Positions 28,509 to 36,693 of a stretch of 64,000 bases of DNA are shown here, piece by piece. The notes beneath the pieces were generated by a model that saw only the letters and a list, made by a program, of their open reading frames with translations, ran no database searches and was not told the origin of the DNA. Position numbers and translations under genes: made by a program. The number at the start of each line of letters is the position of its first letter. Positions within the stretch are counted from its first letter, which is position 1. Origin of the DNA: Kitasatospora atroaurantiaca (GTDB lineage: Bacteria > Actinomycetota > Actinomycetes > Streptomycetales > Streptomycetaceae); the NCBI RefSeq assembly GCF_007828955.1, contig NZ_VIVR01000001.1, positions 1,426,001 through 1,490,000 on the forward strand. The letters are read 5' to 3'.

Positions 28509-29186
28509 ATGGTTGACAGTGCATCGGCAGCGGCCTCGTCGTACCCGACCGTGCCGCTCCGGCCCATGACGGTGCCCGCCCACGAGGCTGCGGCCCGCAG
28601 CAGGTCCTTCCACGACGTGATGGCCAGGCGCCGGACCGTCCGCGACTACTCGACCCGTCCGATCCCGGACGAGGTCCTCGAGTGGGCGGTCCGTACGGCG
28701 TCAACCGCCCCCAGCGGGGCGCACGTTCAGCCCTGGCGGTTCGTGGTGGTCACCGACCCCGAGCGCAAGCGCCGGCTGCGCGAGGCGGCCGAGGCGGAGG
28801 AGCGCGAGTTCTACGCGCACCGGGCCTCCGAGGAGTGGCTCGCCGCGCTGGCGCCGATCGGGACGGACTGGCACAAGCCCTTCCTCGAGGACGCCCCGGC
28901 GGTGATCGTGGTGTTCGAGGTGCACAAGGGCCCCGGCTCGCCCCGCCCCTACTACACCAAGGAGTCCGTCGGCATCGCCGTCGGCCTGCTGCTGGCGACC
29001 CTGCACCAGGCCGGGCTGGCCACCCTCACCCACACCCCGAGCCCGATGCGCTTCCTCAACGAGGTGTGCGAACGGCCGGCGGAGGAGCGGGCGGCGTACG
29101 TGATCCCGGTCGGCTACCCGGCCGACGGCGCGCGGGTACCCGACCTGCACCGCAAACCGCTGGACGAGGTGCTGGTCCGGCTCTGA
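28509..29186 (+). CDS. Nitroreductase family FMN-dependent oxidoreductase
   Basis: 225 residues. The family pattern is present: RRTVRDYSTRPIPDEVLEWA for FMN phosphate binding, TAPSGAHVQPWRFVVV, and the C-terminal VIPVGYPAD. The internal YTKESVGIAVGLLLATLHQAG matches the iodotyrosine deiodinase/BluB-like side of the family. It likely uses NAD(P)H to reduce an aromatic or halogenated substrate, which is inferred. The ATG at 28509 gives the standard length. Confidence 0.85.
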   Translation: MVDSASAAASSYPTVPLRPMTVPAHEAAARSRSFHDVMARRRTVRDYSTRPIPDEVLEWAVRTASTAPSGAHVQPWRFVVVTDPERKRRLREAAEAEEREFYAHRASEEWLAALAPIGTDWHKPFLEDAPAVIVVFEVHKGPGSPRPYYTKESVGIAVGLLLATLHQAGLATLTHTPSPMRFLNEVCERPAEERAAYVIPVGYPADGARVPDLHRKPLDEVLVRL

Positions 29187-29237
29187 CGGCCTGACAGCAC
29201 CCGGACAAAACCGCTGGTGAGCATCGTCGGTGACAGG

Positions 29238-29243
29238 GATAAT
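29238..29243 (+). promoter_or_regulatory. -10 box of a leaderless GNAT transcript
   Basis: GATAAT ends 6 bases before the ATG at 29250, so transcription should start at or next to the start codon; no Shine-Dalgarno is present. Confidence 0.55.
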
Positions 29244-29249
29244 CCGGCT

Positions 29250-29843
29250 ATGAGCCACACCACCCAAGAGGCCACCCCCTCCCCCATCACGCACGGCCGC
29301 CCACCCGAGGTGATCGCGATCGCGGGCGGGGTGTCGCTGCGCCGCCGTGCGCTCGCGGACGCTCCGGAGCTGAACACCGCGGTGACCGCCAACCTCGACC
29401 ACCTGCGGCCGTGGATGGAGTGGGCCGTCTCGGCGCCCACCCTCGCGCACACCACGGAGATGGCCCAGGCCGGTGTCGAAGCATGGGACGCGGGCACCGA
29501 CTTCATGTACCTCGCCGGGCTGGACGCCCGGCCGGGCAGTGTGATCGGCGCCTTCGGCCTGCACGGGCGGATCGGCGCGGGCGCACTGGAGATCGGCTAC
29601 TGGGTGGCCGCCGACCACGCCGGCCGGGGCATCGCGACCGCCGCGGCCGGGGCGCTGACCGCGTCCGCGCTGGCCCTGCCGGGCATCGAGCGGGTGGAGA
29701 TCCACTGCGACGAGGGCAACGCGGCCAGCGCCGCCGTCCCGCGCAAGCTCGGCTACCGGCTCGACCGGGTGGTGGACTTCGAACCCACCGCCCCGGCCGA
29801 GACCGGGCGGAAGCTGATCTGGATCAGGACGCGAGCGTCCTGA
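29250..29843 (+). CDS. GNAT family N-acetyltransferase (RimJ/RimL-like)
   Basis: 197 residues. The substrate half contains LRRRALADAPELNTAV and LDHLRPWMEW. The acetyl-CoA-binding region is GYWVAADHAGRGIATAAAGA, then HCDEGNAASAAVPRKLGY, the RimJ/L pattern for N-terminal or small-molecule acetylation. It is probably translated from a leaderless mRNA. The stop codon lies inside a perfect hairpin. Confidence 0.88.
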   Translation: MSHTTQEATPSPITHGRPPEVIAIAGGVSLRRRALADAPELNTAVTANLDHLRPWMEWAVSAPTLAHTTEMAQAGVEAWDAGTDFMYLAGLDARPGSVIGAFGLHGRIGAGALEIGYWVAADHAGRGIATAAAGALTASALALPGIERVEIHCDEGNAASAAVPRKLGYRLDRVVDFEPTAPAETGRKLIWIRTRAS

Positions 29844-29888
29844 TCGGTGTCCGGTGGTTCCCCGGGCTCTGATGCCCGGGGAACCACC
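29822..29888. terminator. Tandem bidirectional hairpins between GNAT and aldo/keto reductase
   Basis: Two exact inverted repeats stand side by side: GATCAGGACG-CGAG-CGTCCTGATC (29822-29845), overlapping the GNAT stop, and a 15-base stem GGTGGTTCCCCGGGC (29853-29867) with its complement at 29874-29888 and a 6-base loop. They separate convergent genes and probably end both transcripts. Confidence 0.75.
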
Positions 29889-29894
29889 GTCCGG

Positions 29895-30851
29895 TCAGTA
29901 CCGCCCGCCGACCGGCGCCGGCAGCGCGTCCAGCTCGGCCAGGTCCGCGGCGGTCAGCGTGAGCTCGGCCGCGGCCGCATTGTCCGCCAGGTACTTGGGC
30001 GTCTTGGTGCCCGGGATCGGCACCACGTACCGTCCCTGCCCGACCACCCAGGCGAGCGCCACCTGAGCCGCCGTGGCGCCCGTGCGGGCGGCGATCTGCT
30101 GCACCTTCTCGACCAGCGCCAGGTTGGCCTGCAGCGCCTCGGCCTGGAAGCGCGGCAGGGTGGAGCGCCAGTCGTCGGCCGGCAGCTCTGCCGCAGAGCT
30201 GAAGCGACCGGTCAGGAAGCCCCGGCCGAGCGGCGAGTACGGCAGGAACGCGATGCCCTGCTCCTCGGTGTAGGGGAGCACCTCCGCCAGCGGGTCCCTG
30301 GTCCACAGCGACAGCTCGGACTGCACCGAGGCGACCGGGTGGACGGCCTGCGCCCGCTTGATCTGCTCGACCGTCACCTCCGAGAGACCGATCCGCAGCG
30401 CCTTGCCCGCCTGGACCGCCTCGGCGAGCGCGCCCCAGGTCTCCTCGATCGGCACCTCGGGGTCGACCCGGTGCAGCTGGTAGAGGTCGACATGGTCGGT
30501 GCCCAGCCGGCGCAGGCTGTCGTCGATCGCCCGCCGGACGTGCTCCGGACGGCCGTCGTTGCCCACCCGCGCACCGCCGGTGCCCGGGACGAGGCCGACC
30601 TTGGTCGCCAGCACGGCCCGCTCGCGGTACGGCGGGGTGAGCGCACGGCCGACCAGCTCCTCGTTGTCGTACGGACCGTAGATGTCCGCCGTGTCGATGA
30701 GCGTCACGCCGAGGTCCAGCGCCGAGCGCAGCACCTCGACCGAGGTCGTGTCGTCCCGGCCGTTCGGGTCGTACGCCCAGGTCATGCCCATGCAGCCGAG
30801 GCCGATCACGCCGACCTCGGGGCCATTGCTGCCGAGTGTGGTGGTACGCAT
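29895..30851 (-). CDS. Aldo/keto reductase
   Basis: 318 residues of the AKR13-like group. The (beta/alpha)8 barrel shows GLGCMGMTWAY at the N-terminus, catalytic Asp and Tyr in LIDTADIYGPYDNEELVG, Lys in VLATKVG, and His in LYQLHRVDP. The NADPH site is near PIPGTKTPKYLADN. It reduces aldehydes or ketones in the cytoplasm; the substrate is unknown. AAGGAGCAAC precedes the ATG at 30851. Confidence 0.92.
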   Translation of the reverse strand: MRTTTLGSNGPEVGVIGLGCMGMTWAYDPNGRDDTTSVEVLRSALDLGVTLIDTADIYGPYDNEELVGRALTPPYRERAVLATKVGLVPGTGGARVGNDGRPEHVRRAIDDSLRRLGTDHVDLYQLHRVDPEVPIEETWGALAEAVQAGKALRIGLSEVTVEQIKRAQAVHPVASVQSELSLWTRDPLAEVLPYTEEQGIAFLPYSPLGRGFLTGRFSSAAELPADDWRSTLPRFQAEALQANLALVEKVQQIAARTGATAAQVALAWVVGQGRYVVPIPGTKTPKYLADNAAAAELTLTAADLAELDALPAPVGGRY

Positions 30852-30988
30852 GAGTGTTGCTCCTTCGGGGTGCGGCGGGTCGTGGGCTCCACCCTGCCCC
30901 TTGGAGTGCACTCGAGGTCAAGCCCGGCTCGCCCGCGCGGGGTGACGTACAGTCAGGGTGATCACGTGCCGAGGCGGAGGAGCGAGCG

Positions 30989-31873
30989 GTGACCGTGCAG
31001 AAGGTGGGCTTCGTCGGTCTCGGTGCGATGGGGCGCGGTATGGCGGCCAACCTGCTCCGGGCCGGCTTCCAGGTCCAGGTGTGGAACCGCTCTCCGGAGC
31101 CGGTCCGCGCCCTGACCGAGCAGGGCGCCACGGCGGCGGCGGACCTCGCCGAGGTCTTCGCCAACGAGGTCGTCGTCTCGATGCTCCCCGACGACGCCAC
31201 GGTCGACGCCGTGCTCCACGACCCGGCCCTGCTCGCGGCCGCGCGGGCGTCCGTGCACGTCAACATGGCCACGGTCTCCCTCGAGCTCGCCCGCCGCGCG
31301 ACCGCGCTGCACGCCGAGCACGGGGTCGGCTATGTCGCCGCGCCCGTGCTCGGGCGGCCGATGGTGGCGGCGGCTGGGGAGCTCAACATCCTCGCCGCCG
31401 GTCCCGACGCGCTGCTGGACCGGGTGGAACCGCTGTTCGCGGCCATGGGCCGGCGCACCTGGCGGCTCGGCACGGAGCCGCTGCAGGCCAACACCGCCAA
31501 GATCAGCACCAACTTCCTGCTGGCCTGCGCCATCGAGTCGCTGGCCGAGGCCTGCAGCCTGGCCGAGGCCAACGGCGTCCGGCCGACCGACCTGGTCGAG
31601 ATGCTCACCGGCACCGTCTTCCCCGGCCCGATCTACTCGGGGTACGGCGCGATGGTCGCCGAACGGCGCTACGACCCCGCCGGCTTCCGTCTGGCCCTGG
31701 GCCTCAAGGACGTCAACCTCGCGCTCGCCGCCGGCGCCGAGACCCACGTGCCGCTCCCCTTCGGCAGCGTCCTGCGCGACGCCTTCCTCGACGCGGTCGC
31801 CCACGGCGACGCCGACCGCGACTGGTCCGCCGTCGCCGAGGCGACCCGCCGCCGCGCGGGTCTCCCGGCCTGA
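30989..31873 (+). CDS. NAD(P)-dependent beta-hydroxyacid dehydrogenase family protein
   Basis: 294 residues. The Rossmann motif GFVGLGAMGRGMAANLL is followed by VWNRSPEPV, suggesting NADP preference. The substrate-binding segment NMATVSLELARR, the catalytic lysine region LQANTAKISTNFLL and the C-terminal GLKDVNLALAAG match the 3-hydroxyisobutyrate dehydrogenase/imine-reductase superfamily. Lysine in TAKISTN argues for a hydroxyacid dehydrogenase. The start is GTG at 30989, preceded by GGAGGAGCGA. Confidence 0.9.
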   Translation: MTVQKVGFVGLGAMGRGMAANLLRAGFQVQVWNRSPEPVRALTEQGATAAADLAEVFANEVVVSMLPDDATVDAVLHDPALLAAARASVHVNMATVSLELARRATALHAEHGVGYVAAPVLGRPMVAAAGELNILAAGPDALLDRVEPLFAAMGRRTWRLGTEPLQANTAKISTNFLLACAIESLAEACSLAEANGVRPTDLVEMLTGTVFPGPIYSGYGAMVAERRYDPAGFRLALGLKDVNLALAAGAETHVPLPFGSVLRDAFLDAVAHGDADRDWSAVAEATRRRAGLPA

Positions 31874-31950
31874 CCTCGCCCCCACCGCTTCAGCTCCGCT
31901 TCGAACCTTAAGGCTGGCGTAAACCGCGCCCGGGGTTCTTGACGTGCCCA

Positions 31951-31966
31951 GTTGGTCTAGTCCATT
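31951..31966 (+). promoter_or_regulatory. DasR-type operator over the chitinase promoter
   Basis: The core TGGTCTAGTCCA (31953-31964) matches the DasR-responsive element and the direct-repeat motif of streptomycete chitinase promoters; 12 of 16 positions agree with ACTGGTCTAGACCACT. A TTGACG at 31939-31944 is a likely -35, placing the site between -35 and -10, where DasR would block transcription until N-acetylglucosamine metabolites release it. Confidence 0.8.
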
Positions 31967-32093
31967 TTGAAGTCAAGGCACCACGCCCGTGCACCGCGCT
32001 CACGCACGTTCAGGACCACTCCACAGCCCGTCACCTGTGCACCCCCACGACCAGCGCCGGGTGGCGACGGCACCGTCCCGAAAGGCACCCCAC

Positions 32094-33593
32094 ATGCCAC
32101 GCGCGCTCAATCACCATGCCGCCCCACGGCGGGCGAAACTCATACCTCTCGGCTGCGCCGCCGCCCTCGCGGCGGGCGCGCTGACCACCCTGGCCGTCAG
32201 CGCCAACGCCGCCGACGGCAATCTGCTCGCCAACCCCGGCTTCGAGAGCGGATCGCTCGGCAGCTGGAGCTGCTCGGCCGGCACCGGGTCCGTCGTCAAC
32301 AGCCCCGCACACTCCGGTTCTTACGCACTCAAGGGGGCCGCGAGCAACAGCGACACCGCCCAGTGCAGCCAGACCGTCAGCGTGCAGCCGAACACCAAGT
32401 ACTCGCTGAGCGCCTGGGTCCAGGGCCAGTACGTGTACCTGGGCGCGACGGGCGCCGGGGTGACCGATCCGGCCACCTGGACGCCCGGCGGCAGCAGTTG
32501 GCAGCAGCTCAGCACCAGCTTCACCACCGGCGCGAGCACCACCAGCGTCACGGTCTACCTGCACGGCTGGTACGGGCAGGGCGCCTACCTCGCCGACGAC
32601 GTCGTGCTGAGCGGCCCGGGCGCTCCCCCGCCGACCACGCCGCCGCCGACCAGCAGCTCCCCGTCACCGTCCCCCTCCCCCACGGCGACGCAGACCCAGA
32701 CCCCGCCGCCCAACGTGGCCGTCCCGGTGGCCCCGTACGTCGACATGGGCGCCTGGCCGACTCCCGTACTCACGGACATGGCGAGCCGCGGCAACCTCAA
32801 GTCGTTCACCCTGGCCTTCGTCACCTCGGTCGGCTGCAAGGCCAGCTGGTTCAACGCGTACGATCCGCGCAGCGGCTGGGCCAAGGACCAGGTGGACGCG
32901 ATCCGGGCCGCCGGCGGGGACGTCAAGATCTCCTTCGGCGGCGCCTCCGGCACCGAACTCGCCGCCGCCTGCGGCACGGTGGACTCGCTGTTCGCCGAGT
33001 ACGACGCCGTGGTGAAGGCCTACAACCTCACGTACGTCGACTTCGACATCGAGGGCGCGGCGGTCGCCGACAAAGCCTCCAACGACCGCCGCTCGGCCGC
33101 ACTCGCCAAGCTCCAGCAGGCGCACCCCGGCCTGAAGGTCTCGCTCACCCTGCCCGTCCTACCGGAGGGCCTGACCGCCGACGGCGTGAGCATCGTCCGC
33201 TCGGCCCGGGACGCCGGGGTGAACGTCGACCTGGTCAACGTGATGGCGATGGACTACGGACGGCCGAGCAGCGACTACGGCGACGCGGCCGTCCAGGCCG
33301 GGCAGAGCACCCACGACCAGCTCAAGACGCTCTACCCCGCCAAGACCGACGCCCAGCTGTGGAGGCTGACCGGCGTGACCCCGATGCTCGGGGAGAACGA
33401 CGACCACCAGATCTACAACCAGGCGGACGCCCAGCAGTTGGTGGCCTTCGCCAAGCAGCACCACCTCGGCGTGCTGGCCTTCTGGGAGATGTCCCGGGAC
33501 GCCAACGCGTGCACCGGTGCACTGTACAAGTGCACCAACATCCCGCAGACGCCGTACGAGTTCTCGAAGATCTTTGCCCAGTACGCGGGCTGA
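32094..33593 (+). CDS. Secreted GH18 chitinase with N-terminal carbohydrate-binding module
   Basis: 499 residues. A signal peptide ends near SANAADGN (residue 40). Residues 41-185 form a beta-sandwich binding module (NLLANPGFESGSLGSW, then YVYLGATGAG). A Pro/Ser/Thr linker follows, and a GH18 catalytic domain fills residues 220-499. The catalytic D-x-D-x-E is in YVDFDIEG. It hydrolyses chitin outside the cell. It carries a DasR-like operator and AAAGGCACCCC upstream of the ATG. Confidence 0.92.
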   Translation: MPRALNHHAAPRRAKLIPLGCAAALAAGALTTLAVSANAADGNLLANPGFESGSLGSWSCSAGTGSVVNSPAHSGSYALKGAASNSDTAQCSQTVSVQPNTKYSLSAWVQGQYVYLGATGAGVTDPATWTPGGSSWQQLSTSFTTGASTTSVTVYLHGWYGQGAYLADDVVLSGPGAPPPTTPPPTSSSPSPSPSPTATQTQTPPPNVAVPVAPYVDMGAWPTPVLTDMASRGNLKSFTLAFVTSVGCKASWFNAYDPRSGWAKDQVDAIRAAGGDVKISFGGASGTELAAACGTVDSLFAEYDAVVKAYNLTYVDFDIEGAAVADKASNDRRSAALAKLQQAHPGLKVSLTLPVLPEGLTADGVSIVRSARDAGVNVDLVNVMAMDYGRPSSDYGDAAVQAGQSTHDQLKTLYPAKTDAQLWRLTGVTPMLGENDDHQIYNQADAQQLVAFAKQHHLGVLAFWEMSRDANACTGALYKCTNIPQTPYEFSKIFAQYAG

Positions 33594-33685
33594 CTGATCG
33601 TCATTCGAAATGGCCGCCCGGTAGAGTACGCCTCTACCGGGCGGCACTCGTCGCACCGCTCGCCGATCAGGTTCAGGGGGCTGCC

Positions 33686-34567
33686 GTGACAGAGGACCGA
33701 GCGCTGCCGCGGACGGTGTGGCACCACTTCGAAGCGGTGCACGCGGTGCTGTACTTCGCGCCCGAGGCCTTCGCCGAGGCAGCGGCCCTCGGGTACGACG
33801 TCGAGAGCCGCTGGCCCAGCTACTTCGCCTGGCGCGCGGCTCCGCTGGGGGCCGCGAGCCGCGAACTGGTGACGGCGGCCTTCTACAGCTTCAGCCCGGA
33901 CACGGTCGCCCGGTACATCCCGGCGGCCTGGTCGACGGCGGACCCGGCGAAGGTGCTGGAGGCGCGGTGGCGGGCCGTGGACCGGACGTACCGGGCCCTG
34001 TTCGGCGCCCAGGTCGACGGGCCCGAGCTCGCCGAACTCGCCCGGCTGGCGCGGACCGCCGCCGAGGCCGCGGTCACCGCCGGCCGGCCGCTCGCCGCCG
34101 CCAACGCGGCGCTGGACTGGCCCGAGGAGCCGCATCTCGCACTCTGGCACGCCGTGACGATCCTGCGCGAGCACCGCGGCGACGGCCATCTCGCGGCCCT
34201 GCTCGCCGCCGGTCTCGACCCGTGCGAGTCGCTGGTCTCCTTCGCCGGGATCGGCGCCGCACCGGACGAGGCGTTCGCCGGGCGGGGCTGGAGCGCGGAG
34301 GAGTGGGCCGGCGCCCGGGAGCGCCTGACGGCCCGCGGCTGGCTGGACGCGGAGGGCCGGGCGACCGAGCTCGGCCGGGCCGGGCGCAACGAGGTCGAGC
34401 GGCTCACGGACCAGCTGGCGGCCGGGCCCTGGGAGGCGCTGGGGGCGGCCGGGGCGGCCCGTTTCGTGGAGCTCGTCCTGCCGCTGTTCGTCGCGGTCCT
34501 GCAGTCCGGGCTGCTGCCCATGCAGGGCACGCTGGGGATCGGAAGCGTCCCCGCACCGACCTGGTGA
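33686..34567 (+). CDS. SCO6745-family protein of unknown function
   Basis: 293 residues, almost entirely alpha-helical. The opening RTVWHHFEAVHAVLYFAPEA, the internal GYDVESRWPSYFAWRAAPLG and the late WSAEEWAGARERLTARGWLD match the actinobacterial SCO6745 group. The last part (ARERLTARGWLD to EVERLTDQLA) looks like a winged helix. No catalytic motif is recognised. The start is GTG at 33686, after CAGGGGG. Confidence 0.75.
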   Translation: MTEDRALPRTVWHHFEAVHAVLYFAPEAFAEAAALGYDVESRWPSYFAWRAAPLGAASRELVTAAFYSFSPDTVARYIPAAWSTADPAKVLEARWRAVDRTYRALFGAQVDGPELAELARLARTAAEAAVTAGRPLAAANAALDWPEEPHLALWHAVTILREHRGDGHLAALLAAGLDPCESLVSFAGIGAAPDEAFAGRGWSAEEWAGARERLTARGWLDAEGRATELGRAGRNEVERLTDQLAAGPWEALGAAGAARFVELVLPLFVAVLQSGLLPMQGTLGIGSVPAPTW

Positions 34568-34623
34568 GCCATCGAGGAGCACCGGCCTGGTGAGTCCTCC
34601 GGGAGCACCGGGCTGGTGACCCC

Positions 34624-35274
34624 TCAGGGGGCGGCGAGCACCACGCGTGAGCGGTCGGCGGCGATCCGTACGGCGAACGCGGCCAGGGCGGTGCCCATCG
34701 CGTAGCGGTGCACCCGCTGCCAGAGCGGACGGCGGGCGAAGAAGGCGGAGACCGAGCCGGCCGTCAGGACGAAGAAGGTGTTCCCGGTCAGGCCCACGGC
34801 GATCTGGGTCAGGCCCAACAGCAGGCTCTGCAGTGCCACATGGCCGCGCTGCGGGTCGACGAACTGCGGCAGCAGCGAGACGTACAGGATCGCGAGCTTG
34901 GGGTTGAGCAGGCAGGTGAGCAGGCCCATCAGGAACAGCCGGCCGGGACGGTCGGCGGCCAGCTCCTTCGGGGTGAAGGCCGACCTGCCACCAGGCCGGA
35001 CGGCCTTCCAGGCCAGCCAGAGCAGGTAGCCGGCGCCGACCAGCTTGATCGTCAGATAGATCTCCGGGACGAGCGCGAAGACGGTCGCGATCCCGGCGGT
35101 GACCGCGACCAGGTAGGTGAGGAAGCCGAGACCGACGCCCGCGAGCGAGATCAGCCCGGCCCGGCGGCCCTGGGCCACAGAGCGGGAGACGAGGTAGATC
35201 ATGTTCGGGCCCGGCGTGAGCACCATCCCCAGTGACACCGCTGCGATGCCCGCTATCGCTCCAACGCCGATCAC
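34624..35274 (-). CDS. LysE/RhtB family amino-acid exporter
   Basis: 216 residues with six membrane helices. The signature MVLTPGPNMIYLVSRSVAQG lies in the first third; GVGLGFLTYLVAVTAGI and LLTCLLNPKLAILYVSLLPQF follow, as in LysE/RhtB exporters. It should export an amino acid or related metabolite; the substrate cannot be read. The start is GTG at 35274, with GGGGGA 5 bases upstream; an ATG eight codons earlier is possible. Confidence 0.88.
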   Translation of the reverse strand: MIGVGAIAGIAAVSLGMVLTPGPNMIYLVSRSVAQGRRAGLISLAGVGLGFLTYLVAVTAGIATVFALVPEIYLTIKLVGAGYLLWLAWKAVRPGGRSAFTPKELAADRPGRLFLMGLLTCLLNPKLAILYVSLLPQFVDPQRGHVALQSLLLGLTQIAVGLTGNTFFVLTAGSVSAFFARRPLWQRVHRYAMGTALAAFAVRIAADRSRVVLAAP

Positions 35275-35607
35275 ACCGTCCCCCTCATCCGCTGGCATGC
35301 ATACCGCTGACCTGCGTACCGCCCGTGAAACTAACACCTCCACGCATCTCTTCGCGCATGTATTCGACTCCGCCGGGAGCGTGGCGTGCGCGGTGAGAAC
35401 CTCTTCGAGCCCGCTCCCCCGGCAGGGTCTTGTCAAGTCGGCCGTTTTGAGGTATATGGACCGGTAAGGACGGATACAGGAGTCGGGGGGAGCTGACCCA
35501 CAGACCTGTCCGGCCCGGGATTTCGGTCGAGGGAGGAGGCCTTGCCCACGGCGACACCCCCGGACCGGGCAGCGGCACGCCAGGGACCTGAAGAGGTGAG
35601 TTGGCCG
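35275..35607. other. Divergent intergenic region between lysE-like and DUF2267 genes
   Basis: It holds a plus-strand promoter (35430-35458) and presumably the lysE-like promoter on the other strand. Nothing else is recognised; a TTG-initiated extension of the DUF2267 gene from 35542 is possible, with GGAGGAGGCC in front of it. Confidence 0.5.
35430..35458 (+). promoter_or_regulatory. Sigma70-type promoter of the DUF2267 gene
   Basis: TTGTCA (35430-35435) and TATATG (35453-35458) are separated by 17 bases, a good match to the streptomycete housekeeping promoter, about 150 bases before the preferred start. Confidence 0.6.
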
Positions 35608-36003
35608 ATGGCCATGCGCTGGGAGTCCTTCCTTCAGCGGGTCGAGGAGCGTGGGGAGTATCCCGACCCGAAGCATGCCGAGGAGGCAGTCCGGGTCGTC
35701 CTGGGTCTGCTGGGCGCGCATCTGGTGGGTGAGGAGCGCGCCCAACTCGCGGCCCCGCTGCCGCAGCGCTGCTCGATGTTGTTGCTCGCGCCGGCGGCGG
35801 CTGCCGAACCACTGGGACCCGAGCAGTTCCTCCGGGCCGCCGCCCCCTGGATCGACGGCGCGAGCCAGGAGACCGTCCACCGGGACGTGGGCGCCGTCCT
35901 GAGCGTCGTCGCCGAGGCCGCGGACCCGGAGCTGATGGAGCGCGTGCTGTTGCAGCTTCCGCCCGGCTACGACCTGTTCTTCGCCCGCCCGGACCGGCTC
36001 TGA
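35608..36003 (+). CDS. DUF2267 domain protein
   Basis: 131 residues, helical. MRWESFLQRVEERGEY, EEAVRVVLGLLGAHLVGEE and QLPPGYDLFF are DUF2267 hallmarks. The family is of unknown function and frequent beside stress genes. Here it converges on grpE-dnaK. AAGAGGTGAG 9 bases before the ATG at 35608 supports this start. Confidence 0.8.
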   Translation: MAMRWESFLQRVEERGEYPDPKHAEEAVRVVLGLLGAHLVGEERAQLAAPLPQRCSMLLLAPAAAAEPLGPEQFLRAAAPWIDGASQETVHRDVGAVLSVVAEAADPELMERVLLQLPPGYDLFFARPDRL

Positions 36004-36054
36004 CCGGACCGGCTCCGAGAAGGGCCCGCAGCGCGCCTCACCCGTGGTCGCGCC

Positions 36055-36693
36055 TCACCCGTCGTCCGACCCGGTACGTGGTTCGCTGACCACGACCTGG
36101 GCCGGGCGCAGGAGGTGCTGTCCGACCTGGTAGCCGGCTCGCAGCACTGCCGTGCAGGTGGGCCGGTCGACATCGGCGGACAGCACGTCCGTGACCGCCT
36201 CGTGGCGGGTGGGATCGAAGGCCTCACCCGGTTCTCCGAAGGACTCCAGCCCGAGGGTGGCGAGCTGGGACCCCAGCGCGTCGGCGACGGCCGCCAGTCC
36301 GCCGGAGAGTTCCCCCCGCTCACGCGCCTGGTCGATGGCGTCGAGGACCGGCAGCAGCCCGGTGAGCACGTTGACGACCGCGATCTCGCGGATCGCCAGC
36401 CGGTCGCGCCGGACCCGCTTCCGGTAGTTGTCGTACTCGGCCTTGAGGCGTTGCAGGTCGGCGGTGCGCTCGGCGAGCAGCGTCTCCAGCACCGTCGTCC
36501 GGTCCATCTCCACCTGGGCGCGTTCGCCCGCCGAGCCGTCTGCGACCTGTCCCGTCGCCCGCTCGTGCTCACGCTCCCTCGTCGGCCGGTCAGGCTCCCG
36601 TGGTTGCAGGGTGACCGGGTCGATACGCCGCTTGTCGCGGATCACGATCTCGGACGGCTGATCCCCCGCCCGGGGACCGTCCGGTCGGCTCAT
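36055..36693 (-). CDS. grpE: GrpE nucleotide-exchange factor of Hsp70
   Basis: 212 residues. The disordered charged N-terminus (to about residue 65) leads into the long dimerisation helix ([25 protein letters not shown] region) and the beta-sheet domain ([14 protein letters not shown]). It releases ADP from DnaK. The ATG overlaps the dnaK stop by 4 bases, so synthesis is coupled. No dnaJ follows. The C-terminal motif is degenerate compared with housekeeping GrpE, in keeping with a second copy. Confidence 0.9.
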   Translation of the reverse strand: MSRPDGPRAGDQPSEIVIRDKRRIDPVTLQPREPDRPTREREHERATGQVADGSAGERAQVEMDRTTVLETLLAERTADLQRLKAEYDNYRKRVRRDRLAIREIAVVNVLTGLLPVLDAIDQARERGELSGGLAAVADALGSQLATLGLESFGEPGEAFDPTRHEAVTDVLSADVDRPTCTAVLRAGYQVGQHLLRPAQVVVSEPRTGSDDG

